This document shows positions 1 through 10,537 of a DNA stretch of 64,000 bases, in pieces (within the stretch, counting starts at the first letter, position 1; the number at the start of each line of letters is the position of its first letter). A program made the translations under genes and the position numbers. Source of the stretch: Rhizophagus irregularis (taxonomy: Eukaryota; Glomeromycota; Glomeromycetes; Glomerales; Glomeraceae); NCBI RefSeq assembly GCF_026210795.1, contig NC_089433.1:2133001-2197000 (forward strand), written 5' to 3'. The notes under the pieces were generated by a model, which worked only from the letters and a program-made list of their open reading frames with translations, made no database searches and was not told the origin of the DNA.

Positions 1-1
1 A

Positions 2-106
2 CCAGTGACTATAACTCGCACAAGAAATAGATTGCAACCAGATACGTCTTGTGCATTATTGTGTTCAAAAAGTTGGCTTGAAAAAGGAATAGGAAAGAAA
101 AGAAAT
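2..106 (+). CDS. hAT-type transposase, C-terminal end (partial)
   Basis: An open frame enters at the left edge of the window and stops at 104-106, giving about 34 residues. It reads TITRTRNRLQPDTSCALL followed by a CSKSWL-type block. This is the pattern at the end of the hAT dimerisation domain (R-x-R/N-L-x-P-D-T/S, then hydrophobic residues and a W). The family cuts and pastes DNA. Only the last part is visible, so neither activity nor completeness can be judged. The call rests on one short motif and could be a domesticated relative or a chance match. Confidence 0.45.
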
Positions 107-475
107 TAAGAGTAATGGGTAACGTTTAATTGTTTATAGTAATATAATCACTGTATATACTTTTATTAATCAAGTTCAGAAAAATTTTTTTCAACTTACA
201 AAATAAAAAATGTGGCTTTGGTGGGAATTATTACAACGCCATTACTTAAATGGTTAGCATTTTGATTATCGACGAATTAATAAATTTTTTTTGTAGCTCG
301 TAATAAATAAATTATTTAAGTATTTTTTGTTTAAAATTAACCAATCAATTCAATCGGGACTAAGTCCTAACTTAAGTCCTAGTTTCGGTCCTTAAACTGG
401 GTCCGGTCTGTCCATGTGCCAGGACCTGTAAGTCTTGGGACTTTAACCGGACTGTAACGGACTTTCCATTCCCTA
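107..475. other. Gene-free flank with GGTCC/GGACC-rich segment
   Basis: No gene is seen. Positions 107-350 are AT-rich. Positions 356-470 contain repeated AAGTCCTA, GGTCC, GGACC and CCGGAC words in both orientations, forming a loose, imperfect inverted repeat. Such GC-rich word clusters are common near the ends of hAT elements, and a hAT-like transposase tail lies just upstream, so this may be the 3' subterminal region of that transposon. That is inference. Confidence 0.35.
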
Positions 476-1043
476 AGGAAGATGGGGCTTCTGCCAATAT
501 TTATATAATAATTACGCAGAAGGCTTCACTTTTTAGGGTAATACCTGACCACATATCTAGAAAAATTAGGTCCGAAGAAGTCTTCATATCATAAAATAAG
601 TCTTCCGCCAATATTTTGCGCACTTGCCTACCCTAGATATTATATCATATCTGGGTACATATCTAGGAAGGATAAGTCTTCTGCTATTATTTTGCGCACT
701 TGCTTACCCTAGATGTCATATCATACCTGGGTACATATCCCTAAGCACTTCTGAAGTTACCTCATATCCGGACACATACCTAGGAAGATTAAGCCTTCTG
801 CCATTTTTATATAATATAATTCCGCAGAAGGCTTCATTTTTTCAGATACATCTGAGTGTCTTTCTTTTACGTCTTGCTTAATAAGTTCGCTATCGCCTCT
901 TTTTTCGAAGGACGAAAAAATTAATTAAACATTTCGGAAATATATTGGAGTATATAAAGTTTTACTTACTGACGACATGCATACCTCAACTATTTCTGAC
1001 CAAACTGTTCGAGGAACTCTCGCCCGCTACAACGGCGCCGGCC
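476..1043 (+). repeat. Left terminal inverted repeat
   Basis: Matches the reverse complement of about 36510-37081. The match begins at the GGAAGATGGGGC word near 477 and fades after the CTCGCCCGCTAC word near 1030. It contains two copies of a hairpin unit (about 487-525 and 791-834: a stem of about GCCTTCTGC/GCAGAAGGC with an AT-rich loop), several partial units with TTTTGCGCACTTGC, a TATA box, and the start codon plus about 21 codons of the polymerase gene. The outer half differs from the right copy by several indels. The inner part (about 836-976) looks identical. Confidence 0.9.
941..976 (+). promoter_or_regulatory. TIR core promoter, left copy
   Basis: TATATAAA at 951-958 lies about 20 bp upstream of the ATG at 977, preceded by the GACGAAAAAATTAATT block. 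The same arrangement is present inverted at the right end, so one promoter design drives both terminal genes. The promoter function is inferred from position and the TATA match. Confidence 0.5.
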
Positions 1044-4000
1044 TTTTAGCTGGTATCCCATCACATAATGATATTGTGGCAGAATTCGATAATGGGATGA
1101 CCACTATACTTCAACAAAGCCTATCCGGCAAGCAACCCATACATTTCATGCCTACTGAAGTTAGTGATGATATCGAGGGGTATTCCTCCTATATCTTGCG
1201 TATCACTGGTTCTTTGATTAATGGGCAAAAGGTGGTCGTGAATATCACAGGTATCCGACCATTCTTCGATGTTGAAGTACCTGAAAACCATTCCCCCTCT
1301 TCACTTAAGACCACATTAGCACGCATTTTATCAGTTACACTCAAAAATACAACAAAATTTGGGTTTGAGGATATTCGTGCTTTTCCACTTCAGGGCTATT
1401 ATACAGAAAAGAAAGCATATATCCGTATAAGGACGTGGAACCACTTTGATCGGTATAATGCCCTAAAAGCAGTTCGTGAAGTCGGCATTCGTACAGCCTC
1501 AGATGATCTAAACTGCCAGTATTATTACCGCAAAGTAGCTCGTGAAGAACGATTACCTCTTTCAAGCTGGGCCGTATTAAGCAATTATTTATACGAATTC
1601 ACCCCGGATGGTACTTACCTATTTCGACTATCTGTGGATAATTATAATCCAATAAGTGAGGACGATTATAATAATTCATTATTCTCCTCGGCACTTACGA
1701 GGGATCGAACCCTCATACTCACATGGGATATTGAGACATATAGTTCACGAAAAACAGGCGAGGTGCCTAACGCAAAATATGATAAAGACAGAGTGTTTAT
1801 GATTTGTATGACAGTGCATTGGAAAGATGATCCCGAACTGTTAAAACAAATCTGTCTTGTCGATGTTGAAACAGCACCAGAGCCAGGCTGGATCACAATT
1901 GTATGTGGATCCCAGACAGATTTAATAAAAGCATTCACTTTATGTTGGCAACTTCTAGCCCCAGATATACACATAGGATTTAACGATTCTCAATACGATT
2001 GGCGGTTTATTGTAGAGAAAGTTAATAAATTAGGAGTTCTCGAATGGATGTTCAATCATATGTCATTCAAGCCATCGAGCCTGGAAAAAATTATAAAATG
2101 GGAATATCGATATAATATGATAAAAGTAAATGATGGAAAATTCCATTCGAAACATCTTAAAATTCCGGGATGTGTAGCTATTAATGTCTGACCCTGTTTT
2201 ATGGGAATTTATTCTAAGGCTGAAAAGAGTAGTTTAGCATTTTACCTAAATGAATGTGGGCTTGAAAGTAAAATGGATATGCCTATTCACCGCATGAACA
2301 AATATTATGAAAGGGCATTAAAAGAGCCAGATTCCATGTCGGCCGAACAAATGCGTGAAGTGGCCAAATATTGTATTATCGACGCTCTTAGTTGCCAGCG
2401 GTTAATGGTAAAGCATAATGCAATTAATGAGTATAGAGAGGTGGCATCCGTAGCCTTCTTATCATTATTTGATGCACATTATTTTGTGGGAGGTATGAAG
2501 GTTTGCAACCTTTTAAGTGCTAGCGCATGGCAAAGAGGGATCCTAACCAGTATGATTTCAAGCCAACAAACAGAAACTGGAAAATACCCTGGAGCCTATG
2601 TTTTCCCACAAGTAAAGGGTCTCGAAAATAGACGTCCTGTAACTGGCTTAGATTTCGCATCTTTGTATCCAAGCCTTATCATGACATACAACCTTTCGCC
2701 CGATAAAATGATTTTATCTCGAGAACGTGCTGAACAAAGTGGTAAAAAACTCCACGAAATTAGTTTTAAATTCAATAATTAGGATTGTCTCGTATGGTCT
2801 ATCCAACATAATAACATTCCCGAAGAAAAAGGTCTCTATGCCATTGTGTTAGAATATTTATCTAGTAAACGGAATGAGATGAAAAAACGTCTCGCTCCCT
2901 TGAAAGAGAAAAAGGAAAACATGGATCTGGTAATTGGTTTAATGGATAAAGGTTTATCATTACCAGGAGCTATTGAGCAAGTCTTAGCAACTACAGAGGA
3001 AAAAAAGCGTGCCAGCCTTAGCAAAAGTTTACATCATTTTATTAATAAGAAAAAACATGAATTTATAGCAGAATATGATTCTATTTGTTTCGACTGCTCT
3101 TGCTTAGATGCGAAACAATATGCTCTTAAGGTGTACATGAATACATTTTATGGCACTGCTGGAGATAGTAAATCCCCCTTCTTCTTGCGTGAACTTGCTG
3201 GGAGTGTTACTTCGGCTGGACAGAGAAATATCAAATTCGTTGCGGATTTCGTCAAGAGAAAGGGATTTGGAATAAAATATGGTGATACGGATTCCTTGTA
3301 TCTAGTCTGTCCAGAAGAACGCTTCCAGAGGTGTGATGAGGCTTATGATAGTGGCAACGGGATCTCAAAAGAAGAATATTGGTCTCGAATGGTGGAAATC
3401 TCTATGGTGGAAATGGAAAAACTTCGTGATGAAGTTAATGACTTTCTCAAGGAAGATAACGGATCCCCTTATCTTAAAATGGCATATGAGAAAGTCTTAT
3501 TTCCGGTAGTATTTACTGGAAAGAAAAAATACTATGGTATCCCGCATGAAAGCAAGCCGAACTTTAATAAAAAGCTTTTCATTCGGGGAGTTGAGGTTGT
3601 AAAGCGGGGGCAGTCTAAACACTTTCGTGAGGTGGGTAAGAAGGTCATGGGAGAATCTATGAGGCTGGATAATACTCGCACCTTGCGTCGGATTGTGGAG
3701 GACGTGCTCAAAGAGACCATAAATGATATTTCACAGATAGATCTTAATGGGGTGATTAAAACTGCTGTGTGGAAGCCCGATAAGAATAACAAGAGTGTTC
3801 AGCGTTTTATTTCACGAATGCGAGACAGACATACTCGTGAAGAAGCAGACGCCAAACGGCTCATAAAAAGAGGGCTAACATCCGAGCCTTATCTTTATGA
3901 AATCCCAGAACCGGGTGAGCGTTTTGAGTATGTTGTAGTTGAGAATAATTCATCAGATAAGGTCGGAGATAAAATGGAGTATCCAGAGGTAGTGAGGCGA

Positions 4001-4783
4001 TTAGGTAAAAAGATCGATATCAGCTATTATCTGAAAACCGTCGTCGGCCTCTGTGCACGATTTATTAACTATGATGAAAGTTTCCAGCCATCATCTGAAA
4101 TTGTGCTGGAGGCCTTAAAAAAGTTGAAAGATGCTAATAAAGCGGGTGATAATAAAGCGGATGACGGTGGGGTGGATGGAGATGACCTGGATGAAGACGA
4201 AGAAGATAAAGATGAAATGGATGAAGATGAGGTATCAAAAATAAGAGATGTCTTAGCGCAGAAATTGGCTGAAAAGTGGATTAGGGGGTATATCAAAAGC
4301 CTACGTGATGGTCCGAAAAAAGATAAAACCATCATATCTCATTTATGGGAAGGGGCACGCATTTACGTGAAAAAATTATTTGATACTACTTATGCCAACA
4401 AGGGAGAACACCTGACTAACAATGCTTATTACCAATCATTACTCAATGCGCTAGATAAGCAAGAAGAATCCATCCGCTTAAAACTTTCATCATTGCTTAA
4501 AGAAATTTCTGAGGTTGATATAGAGTATAGAGACAGTATGTATAAATTAGTTACTAAGAAGAGACACAGAGCAATGTCCTTAGAACAATATTTAACATCA
4601 TATTATTTGGATGAGTGGGTCCCAAAGGGACCGTGTAAGCTACTAGCAGATTTCTGAAACATATGGTACAAAGTGGTTGGCCTAGAAATCACACGCTACC
4701 GAACATTGTCAAAATTACAGGATAGCAAAAAAGATGATTCATCCGAATCAGATATAGACGAGATTATCGAATTATATGGATAA
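977..4783 (+). pseudogene. Family B DNA polymerase locus (broken)
   Basis: Replicative DNA polymerase with an exonuclease half followed by a palm domain. Visible signatures in order are: Exo I with a DIE core near 1725, Exo II GFNDSQYDW near 1978, motif A DFASLYPS near 2651, motif B with NTFYG near 3138, motif C YGDTDS near 3278, a KKKYYG block near 3520, and RGVEVVKR near 3586. The KKxY and RGVE-type blocks and the DFxSLYPS form resemble polymerase delta and large-DNA-virus enzymes rather than protein-primed Polinton polymerases. An acidic D/E-rich stretch lies near 4160-4230. The length of about 1,270 codons is in the range of such enzymes. The locus is broken (about three breaks), so it is read as a fossil. 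The first ~21 codons lie inside the TIR and are shared with the helicase gene at the other end. Confidence 0.88.
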
Positions 4784-5056
4784 GTACTCTTAGCGGGATG
4801 TGGAAATTTCAGCTAAGAAACTTAGGCGTTAAGGTGCTTCGCATAATATTATTTATATATTTTTTCTCGTGTAATAATACCGGCTAACTTCAATTCCTAT
4901 ATTCGATCTGGGTTTGCAAGACAAACATCTCTTCCGGCCTCCGATCATACAGCCCGACCTCGGATATGCCTGAAGATAATTATTAGTATTTTGCATATCA
5001 AAGTTTACGATCAGCCGAAAAATCCACATATTTTAAAGATAAGCTTTATTGGTATA

Positions 5057-5356
5057 ATGGCCGAACTACGTGACCAAGTTTCCCAGTACATAGGCTTCGA
5101 ACCCAACAAAATCCATCTCCCGATCACAGAAGATGATAGATGGTTATTTCGCAAAATAATAGCAGATCAGGAAGGGATGAGAGATATCGTAATGGATGAC
5201 TATCAATATTTACTACAACACGGTCATAATGGTAAGGGAGGTAACCGGATCCATATTGGATGGTTGTTTGCATGTACACTGGCCCAAGCTAAAAAGATAT
5301 TAATAAATCCGCCCGAAGATTTATCAAAAAAGGTATTAGCCCACATCCAAAGATGA
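5057..5356 (+). CDS. Small hypothetical protein
   Basis: About 99 residues, starting at the ATG in the MAELRDQVSQYIGF context. The frame is open further upstream but has no earlier ATG near. It is mixed alpha/beta in character, with a conserved-looking HIGWLFACTLAQAK segment, and has no signal peptide or membrane segment. It follows the polymerase locus on the same strand after about 270 bp. I do not recognise the family. Position suggests an accessory replication or structural protein of the element. Confidence 0.45.
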   Translation: MAELRDQVSQYIGFEPNKIHLPITEDDRWLFRKIIADQEGMRDIVMDDYQYLLQHGHNGKGGNRIHIGWLFACTLAQAKKILINPPEDLSKKVLAHIQR

Positions 5357-5399
5357 TTCAGAGAAGTCCCGCTCGCGCCAGTACTTATACGGTAGTCGA

Positions 5400-5636
5400 T
5401 TAGGATTTGAGATGATAAATATCTGGCCTATTTCTATATTTTTTGTAGGTAAAGTATCGGTCACTTTCTTTCGACTTGGCACTCCACATATTCCATATTT
5501 TTTTCCCGATCACAAGCCATATAATTGCAATCAGTAGTAAGGTAAGTATGGAATATATTAACATAGGCGACATTAAGGAGTCCGCAACAATAGGAATAGC
5601 CGGTAGTAGAGGTATTGATTGGGCTGATGATACCAT
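5400..5636 (-). CDS. Small single-pass membrane protein
   Basis: 78 residues. A hydrophobic segment at about residues 25-46 (LIYSILTLLLIAIIWLVIG) is followed by a basic, K/R-rich tail, the pattern of a single-pass protein with its C terminus on the cytosolic side. Its ATG directly follows the stop codon of the upstream coiled-coil gene on the same strand with no spacing, so the two look co-transcribed. Small membrane proteins of this kind occur in virus-like elements, but no family is recognised. Confidence 0.5.
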   Translation of the reverse strand: MVSSAQSIPLLPAIPIVADSLMSPMLIYSILTLLLIAIIWLVIGKKIWNMWSAKSKESDRYFTYKKYRNRPDIYHLKS

Positions 5637-6422
5637 TTATGCGCCACCTGCGGAAATAATTTGGGATGAATCATTCATAGGCGGGGGTGGAGGGGATATT
5701 TCATTATTTTCCTTCAATTCTAACTGGTCTCTGAGGGACCTATTTTCTTCCATTAAATTTGATCGCGCCGAATACAAAGCATCTATTTCCCGACTGGTTA
5801 TCTCATGTGTCGTTTCTATCCCTTTTTCCATACATTCTATTGTATATTCTTTTGAATTATGGTCCTCCTTCGCTCGTTCCAATTCAAGCCTGAGGGATTC
5901 TATTTCAGATGAGCTTATTTGGGCTGACTCCCCTCCCGTTACATCCAAATCATGATATGTACGCTCTAGATCTATGTCCTCCAACTTACCTTCCAATTCG
6001 CGTATTTTAGTTTCAAGAGAAAGAATCTGGACCTTGTCAGCGGACGAAGCTTTCTGGGCCAAAGTCGCCTTTCTCTTCAGTGTTTTAATCTCTGATTTGA
6101 GCGATTGGATTTTAGCAGTATATTTGACTTCAAGCTTACGTTGACTTTCGGAATGAGACTTCCGTTCAGAAATAAGTTGGGATCTAACCTTAGTACTGGA
6201 CGCGTTTAACTGGCTAGCTTTATTTTCAAACTCCTTTTTTCGCTCATTGTACTTATCTACCAGCTTTTCGCTGAGATCATTAATTTCGGCTTTAGATTTA
6301 ATAGCGGAATATAATTTTTCTTTAAACTCTTGCTCATATGTACCACCAAGTCGTTGTCCGACCCCCTTAAAGGAATCATTATCTTTATTATTGATATTTT
6401 TCAAGGTATATACATTGGTCAT
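5637..6422 (-). CDS. Coiled-coil protein, 261 residues
   Basis: A long heptad-rich protein. From about residue 30 to 235 it is almost continuously charged helix (KSEIKTLKRK, RELEGKLEDIDLER and similar), ending in a proline run (PPPPPM) and a short tail. No enzyme motif is seen. It starts at an ATG next to the iteron-like region at 6440-6642, which it shares divergently with an HTH locus. Its stop abuts the start of the small membrane protein gene. A structural or scaffolding role is possible. Confidence 0.6.
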   Translation of the reverse strand: MTNVYTLKNINNKDNDSFKGVGQRLGGTYEQEFKEKLYSAIKSKAEINDLSEKLVDKYNERKKEFENKASQLNASSTKVRSQLISERKSHSESQRKLEVKYTAKIQSLKSEIKTLKRKATLAQKASSADKVQILSLETKIRELEGKLEDIDLERTYHDLDVTGGESAQISSSEIESLRLELERAKEDHNSKEYTIECMEKGIETTHEITSREIDALYSARSNLMEENRSLRDQLELKENNEISPPPPPMNDSSQIISAGGA

Positions 6423-6439
6423 AGCCTTTTTTTTTCGGC

Positions 6440-6642
6440 TTAGTTGCTAATATAAAAAATGTGTCTAAAAATTTCTGGACTGAATCTACCGAAAATATAT
6501 CGATAGTACTGAATATACCAAATATATCGGATGGATCGAATGTACCGAATCTACCGAAAATAAATCGATAATATCGAACAAAAATCGATTGAATATCGAA
6601 ATTATATCGAAAATACACCGATAATTTTTCGAAAGATTTTTT
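6440..6642. promoter_or_regulatory. Iteron-like array of ATCGA / ACCGAA words
   Basis: Within about 165 bp there are about a dozen near-repeats of the words TATCGA, ATCGAA, ACCGAA and ACCGATA, for example CTACCGAAAATATATCGATA and AATCGATAATATCGAA. They sit between divergent genes: a coiled-coil gene to the left and a small HTH protein locus to the right. Repeats spaced like this often bind a protein at an origin or an operator. The function is inferred from layout only. Confidence 0.5.
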
Positions 6643-6660
6643 TATATCTATCTGTAAAAA

Positions 6661-7116
6661 ATGCTTCAGTATCTACGTTCAGATGCGACCCCCCTATCAG
6701 CTGAAGATATTCAGGATATTATTAAAGCTAAAAATTCAATGAAGCGAGCATCGGAAGCCATGGCTAACAAGTACAAAATATCATCACGACGGGTATATCA
6801 AATATGGAGAGGAGTCCATCCACAAATAGATCCTAAAGACATAAATCGATTTTCGGAAGAACCTGGTTCGCCTTAGCAAGCAGACCCTGTGGAATGTAAT
6901 GTTATTTCTGGAAGTAAGGTAAAAAAGTTTGGAGGAAAAAAAACTAAGTCTAAATCCGTTCGTATCTCTGAATTACCTGTTATTCAGACACCACTAGCTT
7001 CAATAAGCTCAAAAAGTTTAAATATAAGCAATGAGGAATTAGAAGCATTTTGTGAGAAAGAAGATAAGAGAGGCGAAAAAATCACAGAAGAAATGAATAG
7101 GATACTAGCCACGTAA
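6661..7116 (+). pseudogene. Small helix-turn-helix protein locus
   Basis: The first part reads as a small DNA-binding protein. After SAEDIQDIIKAKNSM comes a helix-turn-helix-like stretch with KYKISSRRVYQIWRG, the form seen in homeodomain-like HTH units of transposases and integrases. A lysine-rich part (KVKKFGGKKTKSKS) and an acidic helix follow. The locus seems broken once, or may be two short genes. It sits directly beside the iteron-like array, which it might bind. It belongs to the element. Confidence 0.45.
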
Positions 7117-7229
7117 AAGATATTTTTCATTTAGTTCATTATAACGTAATAACAACTCCTCACATAATTCATTGAGATTTTCTTTAGACTTAAGAGTGTT
7201 ATATAACATTCTTTCAAGCTCCTCATAAC

Positions 7230-10200
7230 TCACTTTTTTTTTAATGTCACATCTGCATCCAAGTCCTGTGAAATCTTGTCTGGAGCTGGCAGATCATCAC
7301 ATTCGGGAGTAGTCCTCACACAATTCACCTCGAGCTTATTCTTGATCTTATGCATAGTCACTGGGATGATATAATCCTTTCCATTAAGAGGGATCTTTAG
7401 CTCGTTAGTAGCCCAATCCACTGCGCACCTATATTTCTTTAAAAGTTGGTTAGAAAATATTAGCGTCGGCTTTTTATATCTCATGACAACAAAATCTTCA
7501 TGAATGGTAAGTCCAGGGGCTAGAGTAATTGGTAGATTGCGTACGACCCCAACAGATTCAACGGGAACAGTGGAGATGCCTTCAAGATCATGTATCTCAG
7601 ATTTATTGATTTTATCTCCCACGCGTTCAACAATATTCTCCGTTATGATAGGGGTTCAGCTCCAGAGTTGAGAGTCATAGCCGGAATCTTTAAACGCCTG
7701 ATTTTACACTTCACGGTCGCAACACTGGTTTTCGGCTCCTTCTTCTTGACGAAGTCGATCTCCATAGGATCATCTAAAGACTCCTCTTCCAGACTGAACT
7801 CATCCGAATCTTTTGAAGATGATGATACATCATTTTGGGATACTATCTTTGCCTCCGTAGCAGCCACTATCTGTTTGGACGCAATGAGACCAGAATCTTG
7901 GAAAAAATGTGGGGGAAGATTAGTTTAAGCTCACTATGAAGGACTTTACGAATAGTCTCCTCTAGTGGTATTTCTCTCAGCTTGGCACTAGACATCTCTT
8001 TAGAGGATAATTTCTCAGATTCACTCCCCTTCTTCACTTTTTTTTTGTCTTGGCAATATTAACAGTATTATCGCCTCCAGAATCGGAAGAATCATCTGAA
8101 CTTGAATCAGAATCAGAACTATCGTTAGATGAGGTATTGGAAGAAGAATCTAAATCTGAATCTGGTTCTATAGCGAGATTAACCTTACCCTTTTTAGACT
8201 TCTTACTTTTCTTTTTCTTCTTTACAGAGCACTTACGAGAAGTGTGTCCAAATCTACCGCACTTAGAACATTTCTTAATGGCACTTTTAACGGCGGATTT
8301 GATAGCATTTATTGTAGCACTATTTAGTGTCATGCCAGCCATACTGTCAGTAATATCATCCACAGGATCATAATTATAATCATCGCTAGGGCTACGCTAC
8401 CTTTCCCTCTTAATAGTTCACTTAAAAATCGTCTAATAATAAGGTCTTTCCTCTCTTATTGGCCGATTTTTTACTATTATCTAGAATCTTAGTTGCTCGA
8501 GACATAGTCTCTTGAAAGGATTTAGCTATGGCTTCTTGTAAATCAGCCTTAGTGATATTTTCCTGACCAGAAGAAGATACCGGTGATAGATTTGGCACCG
8601 ATTGTTGTAACGCCTGAATCCTACTATTTACAATTTTATCAATATCTTCTGTAGTAATATTCTGGTGGGCAGGCGCTTTTGGTTTTGTCTTGGTAATTGG
8701 CTGGTTATAAATATCCTCACCCAGAAGCAAATTATTCCTTTCTGTTTCAATCTCTTCCAGTGTCTCAATCAATTCATCATTTAAAGGTCTGTTTAAACCC
8801 AGTCGTTTCATTTCCAACTTGTTTTCAGGAGTCAAGCCACGTATAAATTGTATTCTTTTTTCACGATCAGATATTCGAGCCCAGCTAGCATATTTATTTA
8901 TCTTTCTATAGTAATTTCTAACTGAATCAGATCCTTGAGTCAAAGTGCCAAAGATCAATTCCTGTTGCTCTCAAACAACTGTAGGATAATTCCTTTTAAA
9001 CCAATAGATGACCTGACTAATATTGATATCAGGAAGGACTATATGATTGTTATTATTTAAAGCTCCATTCGGGCATTGGTTGCTGTACCAGCATCGACAG
9101 GACACCCATCAGCAAGAGACCAATCTTCATCTGCGTGAACATTATGTGCTGAGATAACTGTAGCGCCAGTAGCTCCAGCTGGCAATCCTGGTGGTGGAGT
9201 ACCATCAGGCGCATTAATCATGGCGGCCGTTATGTTAGCATTATTTAGGGCCACTACGGCGGCCATATTTGCTAAAGCATTCCCACATCTTACATGATTC
9301 AATCGCCATTTTTTACCTTTAAGCTTATCTTCAGCCCAACGCGATGCCTCATCTGTCAAGCAGGACCAGAATAGCTCTAAAGCTCTCTGTTTACCACCTG
9401 CATTAGCAGTAGTGATATTGGCCGCCGTAAGATAGAGTCTGTAATCTTTTATGAATTCATCTATATCTTCATCCGCTCTACCTGAGAATCTTTTTGGTGC
9501 ATATCCTGCCATCCTTAAATGTGAAAGATTATTTTGTAATGCGAATATTTGTCCTTGCAAATTTAAATTATTCTGGCGTTCTGCTTGGGTCTTATTTTTC
9601 CATTTCTCATATCGCTCATATAACCTGTCTCGATTAAATTCTAACAGACCTATATCCCCTCTACTTAGCTGTAAGTGGTGGGCATTTCGCTGATACAATA
9701 ATTGTAAGGCAAATTTTTCTTGTATCAGTACACCTATACGGGTTTGCTTTCTTGCTATATTACCTATCATTCTATTTACCTGGTTTTGAGCATTGGTCCG
9801 CAACTGATGGAGATCACCAATAACATTAGCCATTCCACCTTCAGCAAGATCTCTTCGCGTAATAGCAAGATCTCGCTCACCTTCTGCATCATAGCGCCTT
9901 CTTTGCTCACGGGCTAAATCCTGATGCAAATTATTCTCTTTTCGACGTATCTGCCTTGTCGCCCTTTTTATTTGGTCTATTAGAATATCTCTGGTCGTTG
10001 TCCTATTATTTAGATAACCATCTATAGCATTTGCTAGCTCTGTGATTGTGGCCATATTATCATCAGAATTATACAAGTCCGGAGAATTACCTCTTTCCGG
10101 TGAATTTTTTCGTGATGAGATAGTTTTGATCCAGCATCGCAATTTCTTTACCTGCTCCTCGGAATTTACTAACAGACTCTCTATACTAGAAATATGTTTT

Positions 10201-10507
10201 TCATTATCACGAATATCCTTCTTAGCTTGATATAGTTGCTTTTTTAGGCTGGAGATTTTAGATTTTAGCTCTGCTATCTCCTCTTTCGAAGCATTCTCAA
10301 GACGTTCTATTTCACCGTTAAGAGTTTGGATTTCTTGTTCACAATGGACACATTCACGTTCCAGCTCCCTGATCTGCTTTTCATTTTGGCAGTTACTATC
10401 AACTTCTCTTGCAATTCACTACGAAGATGGTAGTTCTCCTCCTCCAGCTCAGCTTTATATTCTTCACATGTTCTTCTTTGCCTTAGATGGGGCCTCCGAA
10501 ATGCCAT
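7230..10507 (-). pseudogene. Gag / zinc-knuckle / retropepsin-like locus (broken)
   Basis: Read from right to left on the minus strand the parts are: an N-terminal coiled coil (about 10507-9550), a Retrotrans_gag-type capsid domain (about 9520-8700, with KRFSGRADEDIDEFI, then LTDEASRW and FIRGLTPE blocks), a basic acidic-tailed nucleocapsid segment with one CCHC zinc knuckle (CSKCGRFGHTSRKC near 8270), and a retropepsin-like domain (about 7700-7280). This is the Gag-Pro order of Ty3-type elements, but no reverse transcriptase or RNase H follows and no LTRs are seen. It is broken in several places and is treated as a fossil. Next to it on the other strand is the rve integrase. It may be a captured Gag serving the element, or the remains of an inserted retroelement. 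Confidence 0.7.
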
Positions 10508-10537
10508 TCTTTTTTGTGATTATAAAAGAGAATCAGA

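Noticed and set aside
624-881. Open frame of 85 codons in the left TIR, with a related one in the right TIR
   Set aside because: It consists of the repeated TIR units and occurs in both TIRs simply because they are copies. No protein character is seen.
1695-1722. tRNA T-arm-like sequence (GAGGGATCGAACCCTC)
   Set aside because: It lies within the polymerase coding frame and no acceptor, D or anticodon arms are found around it.
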